Assembly (NCBI GenBank): GCA_024138025.1
Contig: JAMXBD010000169.1
Span: forward strand, 868,001 to 932,000
Reading direction: 5' to 3'
Source: Combretum micranthum
Taxonomy: Eukaryota > Streptophyta > Magnoliopsida > Myrtales > Combretaceae
Length of the DNA stretch: 64,000 bases
In this document: in pieces, positions 24,175 to 36,691 of the stretch
How positions within the stretch are numbered: position 1 is the stretch's first letter
Layout: every line of letters begins with the position of its first letter
Translations under genes and position numbers: made by a program
Notes under the pieces: generated by a model
Told to the model about the DNA's origin: nothing
What the model saw: the letters and a program-made list of their open reading frames with translations, nothing else
Database searches by the model: none

Positions 24175-24686
24175 ACCTACCCCCCTTAAAGAAAGTTTTT
24201 TCCTCAAAACTTGGTTTCGAATTTTCGAATACTCAGTTATCTTACTCGAATTCAGTCCTTGGCTTCCCAAACAACCTCGTTATAAGAATGATTGTAAGCC
24301 TTGGAAAATTTCAATAAATAATTCCAAAATAAACATCGAAGATAAACTCCAAAAATGACTCCAAATTAAAATCGAACTTCGACTAGTCCTAAATCACGAA
24401 CGAATCCAAAAATTTCTTAATCTTGAGAAAATAAGAATCCTTAAAAAGAAAATAAGAACTCAACAGTCTTTAAATCCAAAAACACTACGTATGACAAATT
24501 TTATACTTGACTCTGACTTGTAAAACTAGGTAATATAGAACCCAAAAATAGATTATTAAAAAGTAGATAACGATAAACATTCGGAAATAAAACTCAATTC
24601 AAGAATTCCGAAAACGTTAAGGGATATTAAATACTTACAAAAATAAAATTTAAAATAAATTTCTCAAACTAAATGTGTTGTATAAA
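24175..24686 (-). pseudogene. Polypurine tract and chromodomain tail of the Tekay-like element
   Basis: Directly next to the LTR start is the minus-strand purine tract CTTTAAGGGGGG (about 24192-24178). Just upstream, near 24320-24270, the reverse complement reads AYNHSYNEVVWEAKD, which resembles the end of Tekay-type chromodomains (EEATWE-x2-D). The remaining sequence to 24686 is too degraded to assign and probably represents integrase C-terminus or 3' untranslated DNA. Confidence 0.6.
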
Positions 24687-25111
24687 TATAAACCCTCAGT
24701 TTCCAAATTGGCAAAGATCTAAATCGGAAAGTCACCTAGGAACCCTAAGTGGAATACAATAATTTTAGTTCGGCAATCTCGCGCTCTTAACCTTAAAGGC
24801 AGAGGTGTAGTTTAAGTGTGTAGAGTAACTCGTAGTAATATAAAGTCGCTTAAAAATATCAGATTAGTAAAATTTTTACCTATTTCGAAGCCGTTCGGAT
24901 ACAAACTTTGAAAAGCGTGTCCCGGGGCTCGAGATATCAAAAATATACCATTAATATCGTTAGACTCGTATTTTCATAAGGATTTTGAAAATATCAGTTT
25001 TATAATTTTTCAATAACTAGAAATATCTGATTTTACGATTATATTCGTATTTCTTTACTACCAGTAATTAACTAGTCTTATGCACTATTCATTCCACAAT
25101 TTCACTACTCT
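24687..25111 (+). repeat. 5' fragment of a Tekay-like LTR
   Basis: It starts TATAAACCC at 24687 and resembles the first 425 bases of the complete LTR 36692-40360, including CGTGTCCCGGGGCTCGAGAT and TTTCTTTACTACCAGTAATT. It is cut off by the start of another LTR at 25112, and no continuation was found after that LTR ends. Confidence 0.65.
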
Positions 25112-28100
25112 TGTAAACCCTTATATTTTTTTTATAAATATTTTATATATCATAGAAAATTCTGTTTTTCCAAAATTTAGTTCGTTTCGGGTTTTTACGG
25201 GATCAGTTTCTGTTTAAGACCCGATACTAAAAATAAAATAAATTAATTTAATAATTGAAAAATATTTAAAAAATATTTTTATTTTCATAGAATAACTATT
25301 TAGAATTTTTCGGGTTATAAAAATATTAATTATAGCTCATATTCGCATATTTTGATCATACCGGTAACTTATTTGATAATTCACTAAAATAAATTAATTA
25401 TTTATCTTATTTTAATTATGAAAATTCTGCTACAAAAATTTGGAATGCATTTTCTATTTTTTTTTTTTTTTATTTTATTTATAAAGAAAGTACTCTTACA
25501 AACCCATACCTATAGTACACCTTTCACACATCACTTCTTTTTCATTTCAATCTTTCTACACTTCACTCATCACTTCATGGTAGAAATTTTGACTTCTTTT
25601 GGCTGCCTTTTGTCCTTTGAAACACTCCAAAAATTGATTAAAATAACCCTATTTCAATCCTTCTTTAAGAAGCAATACATACACATTAATTACACATTAC
25701 AATTTCAAATCAAAAACCAGCTAAACTCCCTCCCTCTCTCTTTACGCCAACTATAGGACATTTATAGGTTGTTATTTCTTTTTTTTACTTCATTTAAGAG
25801 TCTTTAACTCTTCCTATCTTTCTATATATGCCCTCTCTCATTCATACCTTTAACCTTTTCTCATTCCTTGTATTTTTCCTCTCTATTTTCCTCTCTTTCT
25901 CTCTTCATTTGTTCTTGTTCTTGCAAGAACACTTGCTGCCCATGTTCTTTATTTGAGCTCCCACACATATTTCTTCAAGATTATTTGGTAAAACTCTTAT
26001 CCAAGGCTTCCATAGATGATATAGGTGAAGTATAATGAGAGTTTAATGCATCAAATGACCTTCCATAAGCTTAAAAGCTAAGGATGATGATGCCAAAATG
26101 AAACACTCATCTTATCCATGATTATTCCCTTGTAATATTATTATTTTCTTGCTAGCAATGATTATATTTTGTAGATCTAACTTTTGTGTAACTTTGATTA
26201 TGTTTATGTTTAGATCTATAAGTTTATAGCTTAACACCATGGATTTCTTTTATATTTATGTTCATAGTATGTGTAGATCTTGACTTTGAACTCAAACAAA
26301 AATAGTGAAATTCGTATCTAGGCAAGACCCATATTTAAAAACCACTTTCCAAGTGTTAAAATGGAAGTTTTACTTGAGATAATGAAGGCTTAATGGATAT
26401 ATATCATCAAGACTTCATTTTATATGATTCAAAGGTGATTTTCAAAGATTATTTTTCAAAACAAAAGTTCTATTTTTGGATCTAGACAAAGGTATAACCT
26501 AAAAACATGTTTTCCAACTCAAAAATGAAGTTTTTATTTAAGATATGGAAGGCTCTTAAGATATGATATGTAAGAGATGAATTTTCATAAGTTTAGATAG
26601 ACTTTATCAAAAGATATGTCCAAAAACAAATTTTGTAAATTCGGATGGTTTCAAGACCATGTCTTAAAAACCCTTTTATCAACTCCAAAACTTGTGTTTT
26701 ATATGAAAATGAAGAGTATAGGTCATAGATATCATCAAGTAATAATTTTTATAAGTTGAGATGAGATTTGCTAAGAAAAATATGTAGAACAAGGAGTAGA
26801 AATAAAGTAGGAAAATTTAAGTTGCTTGTCATTTTAAGAAATTCGTAAATGGAGTAATAGCATGAAAACACTTACTTTCCAAACTCAAAATAGAATTTTT
26901 ATTAAAGAATGAAGTCATTAGTGGCTAGGTATGGTTGAGTCTTAATTTTCTAAGTATCAAATGAGTTTACTTAAAGGAATCACCATAAAAACAATTTTTA
27001 CAAAATTCAGATTTTGGGATGAACCATATTTAAAAATATGTTTACAAAGTGTAAAATGGAAATTTTTATTGAAAAACAAAGGCCTCAATGAATATACATA
27101 ATGATGACTTAATTTTAATAAGAATAAATGAATTTTTTCAAGGAATTTTTCTAAAAACAAGTGGGAATTGTCAAGACTACAAGACTAGCCTTTCTAAGAT
27201 GATTTTTCATAAAGTCTTACAAGGAAAAGGTTTTCTAAAAATTTCTTTAATTAATTATCATCAAGAACATGTACATATATATCTCATGACATATCATTTA
27301 TGATAGTAACTTGTTCATATTGCATGTATACTTGCTTTGGATAGTAGAAACTTGATGAACTTTCACAAAATCAATTTACTAAATTTAGATTTTGCTACTG
27401 ATCTGAATTGATCAGATCTTTTCAAAGCTTAAAATTTTTCAAAACTTAGACATGATATTAGAAATATATATATCTTTCGAAGTAGATAGAAATCGATATA
27501 TAATTTGCTAAATTCCGAGTTAAAATGACCAAGTTATGGCCGTTTTAAGTTGGAATTCCTGCGTAGGACGAGAATTATGAATTTAATAGTTTGTATGAGA
27601 TAGAGTGGATTAGTTTTGAGTTGAAATACTCATTTGGGTATTTCTTTCCTTAGGTGTCTTTGCTTTCAAGGATTCGTTGCCACCCGACTATTACGATCAA
27701 AAGACCGGATCCATTGGACATATGAGTTTTCCTCTTATTTTGATACCTTGTTTGTGCTTGTAGCTAGTTGCATTAGAATTATAGGAACAAGATAAAAACC
27801 AATATGAATGGGATGGGATAGATAATGAGACTTTGATGTATGTATGCTAAAGATACTAAAGCATATCGAAGCCATGAATCGATTGGATAACTGCACTGTT
27901 CATATTGTTTTGTTTATGTGTATGATATTGGTTGGTCACTCTAAAGAATGTATGACTAATTTGACCTAAACAAAAATAAATTAGTCATGCATCGCAAAGG
28001 TTAAGTTGCATCTAGTAGCGTGCTACTCCTACGCAGGTCGATCGTTATGGTCCGAGGTCACGTTTGGAGAATGAGACCTGGTATCAAAGTTCATTCATAG

Positions 28101-28764
28101 GGAACTAAAGTGCACCGGGGATGCATCCCATGTATGAGCCTAGCCGAGTCGAGTGCTATGAGCCTAGGGGGCTTGGGGACTAGCAGCAGGTCGTATAGAC
28201 TTTCAATACCATCCCCAACCCTAGATACGGAGGGCGTAAATTCGTTCTGTGTACAGGTTTCGGATACCCATACATAATTGTCTACTCATTTGTTTGTTCG
28301 TGCATAGCATATGGATAATTTATAACTTGCCTGTTATGGTACGAAATTAAGAGAACTCTCACTAAGCTAGTGTAGCTTATACCTCAATAGATGTTTGAAT
28401 AAACAGGATGACGAGAGAATGCAACCCGAGGACCAAGATGGTTGGAGCCAAACATGACGTCGGGATTCCGACAGGAAGTAAGAATACTTGAAGATATTAG
28501 TTAGGTCTTGTGAATTGCTTTGTAATAGCTTTATGTAGTGAAATCTTTTAATGAATTGTAATTGAAGTATAGTGAATTGTATTTCCTTTACATTGTTACT
28601 CAAGTTGTATCAATATAAAATGTATCACTCCGATGTATCTCCTCCATGTATTAGACGCCTTGTACATAGTATGGAAGCCTTTACGTGACTGAGGCGGTCA
28701 TTCCTAGGCTTTAATATTGTGTACGGTGGACTGCCACTTTTAGGGTACCCTTCGGGGCGTGACA
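25112..28764 (+). mobile_element. Diverged solo LTR of the Tekay-like family
   Basis: It begins TGTAAACCC at 25112 and ends GGTACCCTTCGGGGCGTGACA-like at 28764, 3.65 kb. The flanking pentamers ACTCT and ATGAT do not match, so the insertion has been rearranged or nested in deleted sequence. It splits the Tekay-like element between its RNase H remnant and its chromodomain tail. Its sequence is less similar to the other LTRs in the first 400 bases, suggesting a separate subfamily. Confidence 0.75.
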
Positions 28765-30740
28765 ATGATTCCTCTATATTCACTTTAACACGTTAAATTT
28801 CTGCATAACCAAAACATAAACCTTGGATGCTCTTGATGGTCAAGTCATACGATAGGCCAAATCTCCATCTTTTCAAAAATCTTAAAGATTCATCGTGTCT
28901 TAGGTTTTCTTGGGTTCATACTTGATGTATACTCTTTATGATTTTTGTCTTCCAAGCACACATAATCATCATATCAAACTCAAGGACTCGCTGTCTCCAT
29001 TTCACCAATTGTCTTAGTCAATCTAGGCTTTTTTCATCCTTTGTTGAATAACTTAAACTTTACTTATTTCTCCTCACATGGGTCTTGGTCCAAAAAATCA
29101 ATTTCTCCATATTATTCCAAACAAGGTGATCTATAATTTTATCCATGTAATACTTCATGAGTTTATCTCCAAACTACGAGCTTTTTCCCACAATTTACTT
29201 ATCACACAATCTTTCCTTCATTCTTATCTTCTTCATCAAAATCTAAACTCTTCCCTTTCTGAACTCTTATCTTTTGGGATTTCTTTATCACAACGTTGGG
29301 CTTCCTTCATTGTTTCTATCAAATTTGGTTTCATAACCGAATTGGAATTTCCACTTCTACATTTTGTCTAATGAATGCTTAGTTCCTCAAATTGTTTGAT
29401 CAATTCCTTCTGGTTGGTAAGCAAAGTGGTAACTTCATCATGATTCCTTCAACTTAAAGCATTGGCTACAATAATTATCCTCCTAGGGTGATAGTCAATA
29501 CCAATATCATAATCTTTTATAAACTATAGCCATTTTTCTCATTGCGTTTTCAACTTCTTTTGAGTAAATAGTTATATGGGACTTTTGCATTCGATGTAAA
29601 CTTCGCATCTTTGTCCATAAGAACTTCTTGTTCTTTTAAGTCATCTGAGTCGATGGCCTAGCTATTTTGGAAAATCTTGTACAGATCTTCCAATAATAAC
29701 CAGCTATACTCAAGAAATTCCTTGCTTCCATCACTATCTTTGGCAGTCTCCATTCGACTACCACTTGCATCTTCTTGGGTCTATCAGGATGCCTTTCCTT
29801 TGATACTACATAACTCAAGAAAGAAATCCTATCCAACCAAAAGTCACACTAAATAATTTTTTCATGCAACTTATGTTCTCTTAGCATTTGTAGTATCATT
29901 CGTAGATGTTTCTTATGTCACTCAGGCGTCTTTGAGTATGCTAGAGTATTCTCCATAAACACACGAACACACTCATCTAATAAGGCTTGTATACTTGGTC
30001 CATCAATTTCCTAAGAGCAACAAGTGTATTAGTCAAACTAAAACTCGTAATTTCCCTAATGAGTTTGAAAATCAGCCTTTGGTATGCCTTCCGGTTTTAC
30101 TCTTAACTGATGGTATTCGGATCTTAGATAAATACAGGAAAGAATGCTTGCTTCCTACATCTAATTGAAGGGATCCTTGATTCAAGACAAAAAGGGGTAC
30201 TCGTTCTTGATCTTATTAGATTCTTGGGGGTCGATCCATAACCTCATCGATTCATTCCTTCTTATCAAAATAAATCGATGCTCCTTATGGCATTATACCC
30301 TAATGAACGAACCATTAATTGACCTTCCACTTTTAGTCTTTTACTTTCATCATTCCTAGTGTTGACTTTTCGATCTATCTCTTCCATGTCTTCCCTTCTA
30401 GGTATCAACTTGAGCGAACTTAGCCCTTGATTCCTTACAATGGTATATTTCCTTTTAGACTCTACATCTCTTTCGTTTATATCCTTAGGGTTCACCTTCT
30501 TCTCTCGACATTCCAATATAGCACCGGCGCATTTCGACCATCTCATACCAAAGGTCACATCGTACTTGTTCTTCTCCACAAAATTAGATCTCTTGATATA
30601 GGGTGTTCTAGGATCTATAAGGGATATTCGTTTACCATTTCTCAGGTGGTTACTACTTGTGGGTATCTTTATTCTGAAGCTATCAGAGGTCGTGACTATA
30701 GGTAAATTGGTTTTTTTTTTTTTTTAGTGCAGATAGGGGT
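28765..30740 (-). pseudogene. Tekay-like pol remnant: protease tail, RT, RNase H fragment
   Basis: From right to left: NLPIVTTSDSF near 30710 and KYDVTFGMRWSK near 30570, the protease-RT linker (family: FDVILGMDWL). RT remnants follow at 30060-29840, with LMDQVYKPY, then MENTLAYSKTPE where the catalytic IDDILVYS should be, so both aspartates are gone. RT C-terminus is at 29836-29636 (WLDRISFLSYVV, SIAGYYWKICTRFSKIARP). After KNKKFLWTK the sequence jumps by deletion to FIKDYDIGIDYHPRRIIIVANAL (29550-29470), the end of RNase H. From about 29450 to 28765 it is degraded; MKEAQRCDKEI near 29300 recalls the RNase H-integrase spacer. Non-functional. Confidence 0.82.
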
Positions 30741-31039
30741 AACAAACGAATGGATGGCTTCGGTATCAAAATGACATAAGCAAGTCTTGCTAGATACATG
30801 CACTAATCACTAACTAGGTCGAGTATGGCATACCACACTTATATAAAATCTTAGGCTACCGAGATATCAGGATTCTATTGCTACGAATTTAATCATATAT
30901 TAAGATACTACAAACAAGCAAAAATATAACTTAAGGTTAAGGCTAACCTGTAACTAAGCTGTTTTTGTAGCTTTCATCTCCTTCCATGGCATCAAACTCG
31001 CTTCTTTCCTCCTTATCAATTTCCTCACACATCTATTGA

Positions 31040-33890
31040 CCTTCCATCTTGTAAATCCGGAATTTAGGCATCTAAGTTCCAAATGGATTCTTGCTTCCGT
31101 TTCCATTTCCGATCTTCAATGGAGCTAGTCCTATGGAAAATCTGGTCCGAACATTCTTCTTTTGTGGGCATTCCTTGCCAAAATGCCTTACTTGCTTACA
31201 CACATAGCAGGTGTTGGTTGACCTCTTCGGATACCCAGTCATCCTGTGGTTAGGGTCTCCACAAAAGTGACACTTTTCTTTCAATTGTAGACACCTCTTA
31301 GGATAATGCGTTCCTTTGCACTTCTAACAGACGATGCATTTTTTGTGCAAAATTTCCATTACTAGCGCCATTTTGAAGTTGTTGAAAGGCTTAATCCTCT
31401 TTTGCAATTATCTAGAATTTGTTTCTCATTGAAACGTTCTTTTGAAAATTGGTGATTCCTTCTCGAATATTTTCATTTTTCCCTTCTTCGCTCCCTCAAC
31501 AATTTGAGCTCTTTCTATTAGCTTTAGAAAAGATCCTATATCAAATTCCACTAACTTGACTCATAAATCCTCGTCCAAACCATTCAGAAACACTTGCCTC
31601 TTCAACTCCTCACTATACTTGTAAGAGTCAGGTGCATACTGGAGTAATCTACTAAAGTCAGTCTCATACTGTTCCATAATTCTACCTCCTCAAGCAATTT
31701 GTTAGAAATCAACACTATATTGCACTCGCAGACATCCAGGAAAGTAGTTCTCCAAAAATTCTTAGTGAAACATCTCCCATGTAACTGAGGGTATCAATTC
31801 TTGTTTCTTAGATTCCTACAAACTCAAGCATTGAGATGAAGCATGTCGGTACCAAAGGTGATTCTTAAGGGTTATGGCACTTCATAAGCATCGAAAGACC
31901 TCTCGATATGTGCTAGCTAGTCTTCAGCCTCCTGTAGCTTTCCAAATTCTCCATCAAAGTATCGATTGCTTTTGATGAACTCGGGTAAGAGGTTCCTATA
32001 GGGCATGAGGGTAGTGGTGTCGGTAAAGGCACAGTTTAGGGTTATGTGTTTCCCGAGACTGATACTTCCATAGATGCATGTGGTGCAGGTTGTGGTAGAG
32101 CTAGTGCCGATAATAGGTTTCTTTGCCTTAGAGCTTCCATTATCTTAATGAACTGGTTAAAAGCGGCTTGTAGATTTACTTGACATTAAGTGGTTGAGGG
32201 ATTTTGAGGTGGTACGGCAACTTGATTTATCTCCTCTACAGGTTAGTTTGAGGCGCTTTGTTCTTGGCGTCTCCTTCTTCTTCCATGGCTGTTTAAATTT
32301 TTAATTAGATGAGCTCGATGTTCTCTTTTAATAGTTGTATTAAGTTTTGAGCGGATGTTGTCAGAAATCTCGAAAATTGAACTAATATGAATAATCACAA
32401 AGCTTGAAATAAGGAGTCATGAAATAACCAAGAAAAGAACAAAATTACTAAACCAAAATTCCAAAATGAGAACTTCATTTAATTAGAAAATAGATAATGG
32501 GTTCAAGGCCCTTACAACTGAATTAAAAAAATTGCAAAATGCATGAAACAACACTTCATAAAGAGAACACAACATAACACTTTTTCGCAAACAAAAACTA
32601 AACCATGCGACCTAACAGTCTAGGTCTTGATTACAAAATTTGCTATTGGGCTCATGGGATGCTCATCCTTCCTTCTAGCTTTCTTCCTTCTTCCTTTCTT
32701 CCTCATTCTTGCTTCCTCTTTCCTTCTTTCGAACCTATAGGGATGGTGCATCACCCGGATTATGGCTCAATGATCCGCTTTACTTGTTGCCCATAAACAG
32801 CCTCAAGTACCTTGCTATTGCCATTCTTCTTTCTCTCGTAAGCTCCCTTACTTACTCAGGCATTCTAGTACTGTCATCACTTTCAGGGGTCATCGTATGT
32901 TCTTGATGGATTTCTTCTTCAGCGACTTGATGGGGTATGCATTCTCATGGCATGCTCCTATGGCCAGCCAAATACTCACTTTGCACATACACATTCCTCC
33001 AAAGTCGAGGGTACAAGGTTTCAGTGTCAGACTCCATATTCATCATTGTTGGGAAATTTGTTATGTCTTCATTCACTAGAGTGTTTGCACGTTTCATTGC
33101 GGTCATCCAAGCTTTCCCTTCTTCATTTTATTGGTGGTTTCCATGATGATTGTTTTCTTCCTCGTTTCATACCTCCTCTACCCATGGTATAGTGGGGTCT
33201 CCTCCAACTGGTCCTTGTTTCGGTTCCTCTTCCGGATCGTCCTATGAATCCTCCTCTGGATCTTCTTCTTCCTCGACTTCTTCTTGATCCATCTTGGGTT
33301 CTTCATTTTCAGCTTCTCCCATGGCAACATCTACCAACACTTCATCGTTAGCCAGTTGGATCCCAGTTAAGGCGGGTAACTGAGTTGACACATTGCTTGG
33401 TGCTCTAAGGATATTTTGATATGCTCTTTACCAATAAAAAGCATCTTCGAATTCTGCTCTACACCAGTCGTTATGATCCCTTAATTCGTCATGGGCATAA
33501 ACAAAAAATGGGCCAATCAGATTCCATATTTGGAAGTCTAGAAAGGTTAGTTCTCATTCCCTTCACAATACAAAGGTAGCTTCTCGTAGCATGGCATGTC
33601 CATATGCATGTACAGTGATTCTTTCGATGGCATATATCACCTCTAGTTCTGACCATCTCTTTTTCCGTGTTGGACAATGCCTTATTGTCTCCATAATCCT
33701 TTGCCATTCGGTATTTCTTAGCCCTCTTTTCCATAAAATGAACATATCCTTTATAGACTTTGGTCTTCTCACTATGGCAAACTCCTCACATAGAACTCTA
33801 AGCCTTAAGCGATAATTAGCAAAGGTTTCATTAAGTCTCTTACGAAATTGCTGAGCTTCCAAACATGCGTCACCTAAGGTCATCTATTCA
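31040..33890 (-). pseudogene. Tekay-like gag remnant with two zinc knuckles
   Basis: The most N-terminal open stretch, 33883-33563 (106 codons), includes RKRLNETFANYRLRLRVL, which recalls a retrotransposon gag segment. Next is an acidic low-complexity region (33310-33200, repeated Glu/Asp). The retrotrans-gag domain remnant is at 31800-31480, with FLNGLDEDL, FLKLIERAQIVEGAKKGKM. Two zinc knuckles follow at 31272-31160: CHFCGDPNHRMTGYPKRS (last Cys replaced by Tyr) and CYVCKQVRHFGKEC (intact CX2CX4HX4C). Stops break the frame between these parts. Knuckles bind the element's RNA during packaging. Function is lost. Confidence 0.78.
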
Positions 33891-34004
33891 TGCAAAAGAA
33901 AAGAAAAATAAAAAAACTTGTTCTACCCATGCTAAACCTTTCTATGTTTGTTCTACTTGTTTCTTCTTAAGTTTATTTCTATTGTTATGATTTTAAATTC
34001 TCAA

Positions 34005-34020
34005 CCATGCTCTAATACCA
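34005..34020 (-). promoter_or_regulatory. Primer-binding site of the Tekay-like element
   Basis: The minus strand reads TGGTATTAGAGCATGG, eight bases inside the end of the 5' LTR. It is one mismatch (T for C) from the usual iMet-primed TGGTATCAGAGC. It fixes the element's orientation and the LTR boundary. Confidence 0.85.
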
Positions 34021-34214
34021 ACTTAAATTGTCACGTCCCAAAGGATACCCTAAACATGATAGCCTGCCACACTCAATATTAAGACTTAAGTATGACAACC
34101 TTAGTCATCCCAAAAGTTTCTATATTTGGTATAAGGCGTACATTCACGAGCATAAAGGACCGAACTTTGGATCAAGCCTTTTAAGCAGTTATACATAACA
34201 CCAATTAAGAAGGT

Positions 34215-35740
34215 AAATCATAACAATATAGCCACGGTTTCTGGTGTACGTTTTTGTCTTAACCGAGTTTTAATAAATTAATTCTTATTATCTTTTTCCT
34301 ATGATATGGTCAATGTTAAGCAGGTGCACCTATCAATTATAGTGTAAGAATAGACTATAGGGTCCTATTCGTCGGGGTTGTCGGCAAGTACTACTAGTCA
34401 CTCTCTTGGTTATTATCTAGTAATCGAATAATTGGAACTTAATGAATTAAACCTACAATTAACAACTAAACTATATTAATTATAAAGTTTCACCAAGATA
34501 ACATGCAGAACGAGAAAACCTTAACACACAAAAATCATAGTACACAATAGGGTTACTCCATCATATTAACATGATTTAAATACAATTCATCTTTTTAATC
34601 ACTTATCTACTGAATTCTCAACTTATGGTCATTATTCTCATAATAAACCAATTCTAATCCTAATTGTTTCTACTAGAATCTCTTCTGAGTGAATAGACAA
34701 TTCAGAATTGCATTAAAAGCTTTTGTTATCCTCAAATTCCTTGAAACATACAGCAAACTTCCTAATAATATCTCTATTAACAGAAGTGGTTAGCTCTAGT
34801 AACTCACGTTTACCTGATGGAATTGTTTCTCAACATTTTCCATCAAGATATGGTGTAAAGTCAAGTCATGCACTACATTTCCCTAACTTTTATGAGGTTC
34901 TATCACTAGAAATTCATAATTAAAAGATTATTAACAATGAAATACAACCTTCATGTTAATATGACTTCATAAACCCAAAGATCTACTCACTCATGCTACA
35001 ATAATAATAACAACAGGGAAATTCAAACATAAAAAAGAAACAAAACATTGTGATAGAGAAAAGAAAAGAAAACCCCTTTTAAATTACAACTAGCAAGATG
35101 TTGTCACAAGACACAAACACTTGATTCCAGTCATCTTTCGCGAGTTTCTTCTAGAATAGAATAGATTACAACACTTCATTGACTTGAACGATTACAATAG
35201 TTACTCCTCAACTATGAACAAGTGTGTTCTATATGTATATAATCTAAAAATCTATCTCTCCCCTCTAAATGAGTGTCTTCTATTTTTTTAAACTCCTTAG
35301 ATTTTTTAGTCAAACAGTATAACACTTGGAGGAATAATTGTTTCTTCTATCCAAATCGATGTACCACTTAAATGAAAGGAAAATAAAAATGTCGATTTGC
35401 AGATAGTTAATCACGAGCGAGCAAAGGGGAGTGATCATTGCTGTGGCTGAATTTCTTCACATCTCCACTCTCATATCATGGGCAACCAAAGGGGCTGGAT
35501 TCATTCTGTGATTCATTTTTCTCCAAATTACTCTCTATCACGAGTGACCAAAGCCACGTAATACTTGCTATGGACGTAATTTTCTCCTATTTCGCTTGTG
35601 ATTTGTCTTGCAATTGTGTTACTTGGAGATAATTGAGTCCTCTTTGCTCTAAATTACTCCAAAATGTGTTGTTATGGTTCAAATTCACTTGAATTGAAAA
35701 TATTGTTAATTTAAGTATCGATTCTCAAATAGAAACATAA
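34215..35740. other. Unidentified ~1.5-kb insertion in an LTR
   Basis: Sister LTRs pass directly from the sequence left of this segment to that right of it, so it is inserted DNA. It holds no ORF longer than 66 codons, no recognisable protein motif and no clear terminal repeats. Boundaries are uncertain by tens of bases. It could be a non-autonomous DNA element, a Helitron fragment or a small LTR. Confidence 0.5.
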
Positions 35741-36691
35741 CTGATGGCCTAAGTTTTACTTAAACAGCCATTAAAATCATAGATAACTCATGTCTATAAA
35801 TTTCAAAGCATAAAGAGTCTTACAAACATTTAAGGGCATTCCCCATCAAAATAACTAAGTCCGACAGAGTTTATTTTGAAAATAATTACATTTTTGAGTT
35901 TTACTTAGAAGTCTATATCTACTTCTAGCTCTTGACTTCTATCTAAAAAGCTCTTGACTTTGAAGGTCTTACCTAGGTAAAATAACCCCCAGGCTCCAAC
36001 CAAAGGCATAAGTGCTATAATAGATATCTAAGAGGGTGTAAGCTACGTTCTTAGTGAGAATTATTTCCACAATTAAACACCCAACAACCAATAATCAAAC
36101 AAGTTAATTTAAATAACCATATGACATACACAAGAACGTGAACATATAATACATATGATTTTTCGAGAATCATATGTTGAATGGATTTACCCCTCCATTC
36201 GGGGTTAGGTGTTCTAAGCCGTATAAACCGATTTTAACAAATATAAATCCTTTGTAGTTTTTATTCAAGCCACTACTCAGCTGTAAAAGTATAATTCATT
36301 TCTTTGTAGTTTTCATTTAAGCTACTACCTAGGTGTAAAAACATATAATTTATTCAAGTGTTTATGTACTGCATTTTAATTCGGACGATCCTTCGCCGTT
36401 TTGTAGATCTTTTGGGCTGTACGAACCTCCTTATGATGCCTTTGCCCCACCAAGGATATAGTACTAAATGAAATGAACTCACCCAATGGTATGCATGAAT
36501 CAATTTAATTAAATACTCATGTCATGATTAAATATTTTATGGGTGAACATAGATTTTACAGACAATCATTCTTATACTAGATTAAACATACATTATAAAC
36601 ATTTCCATCATAGATATACTTAACCATAATTTCAACCATATATGTGAAGCATATGCACTTTTCCATTTTTATCTTTTCCTAATTCTAATAC

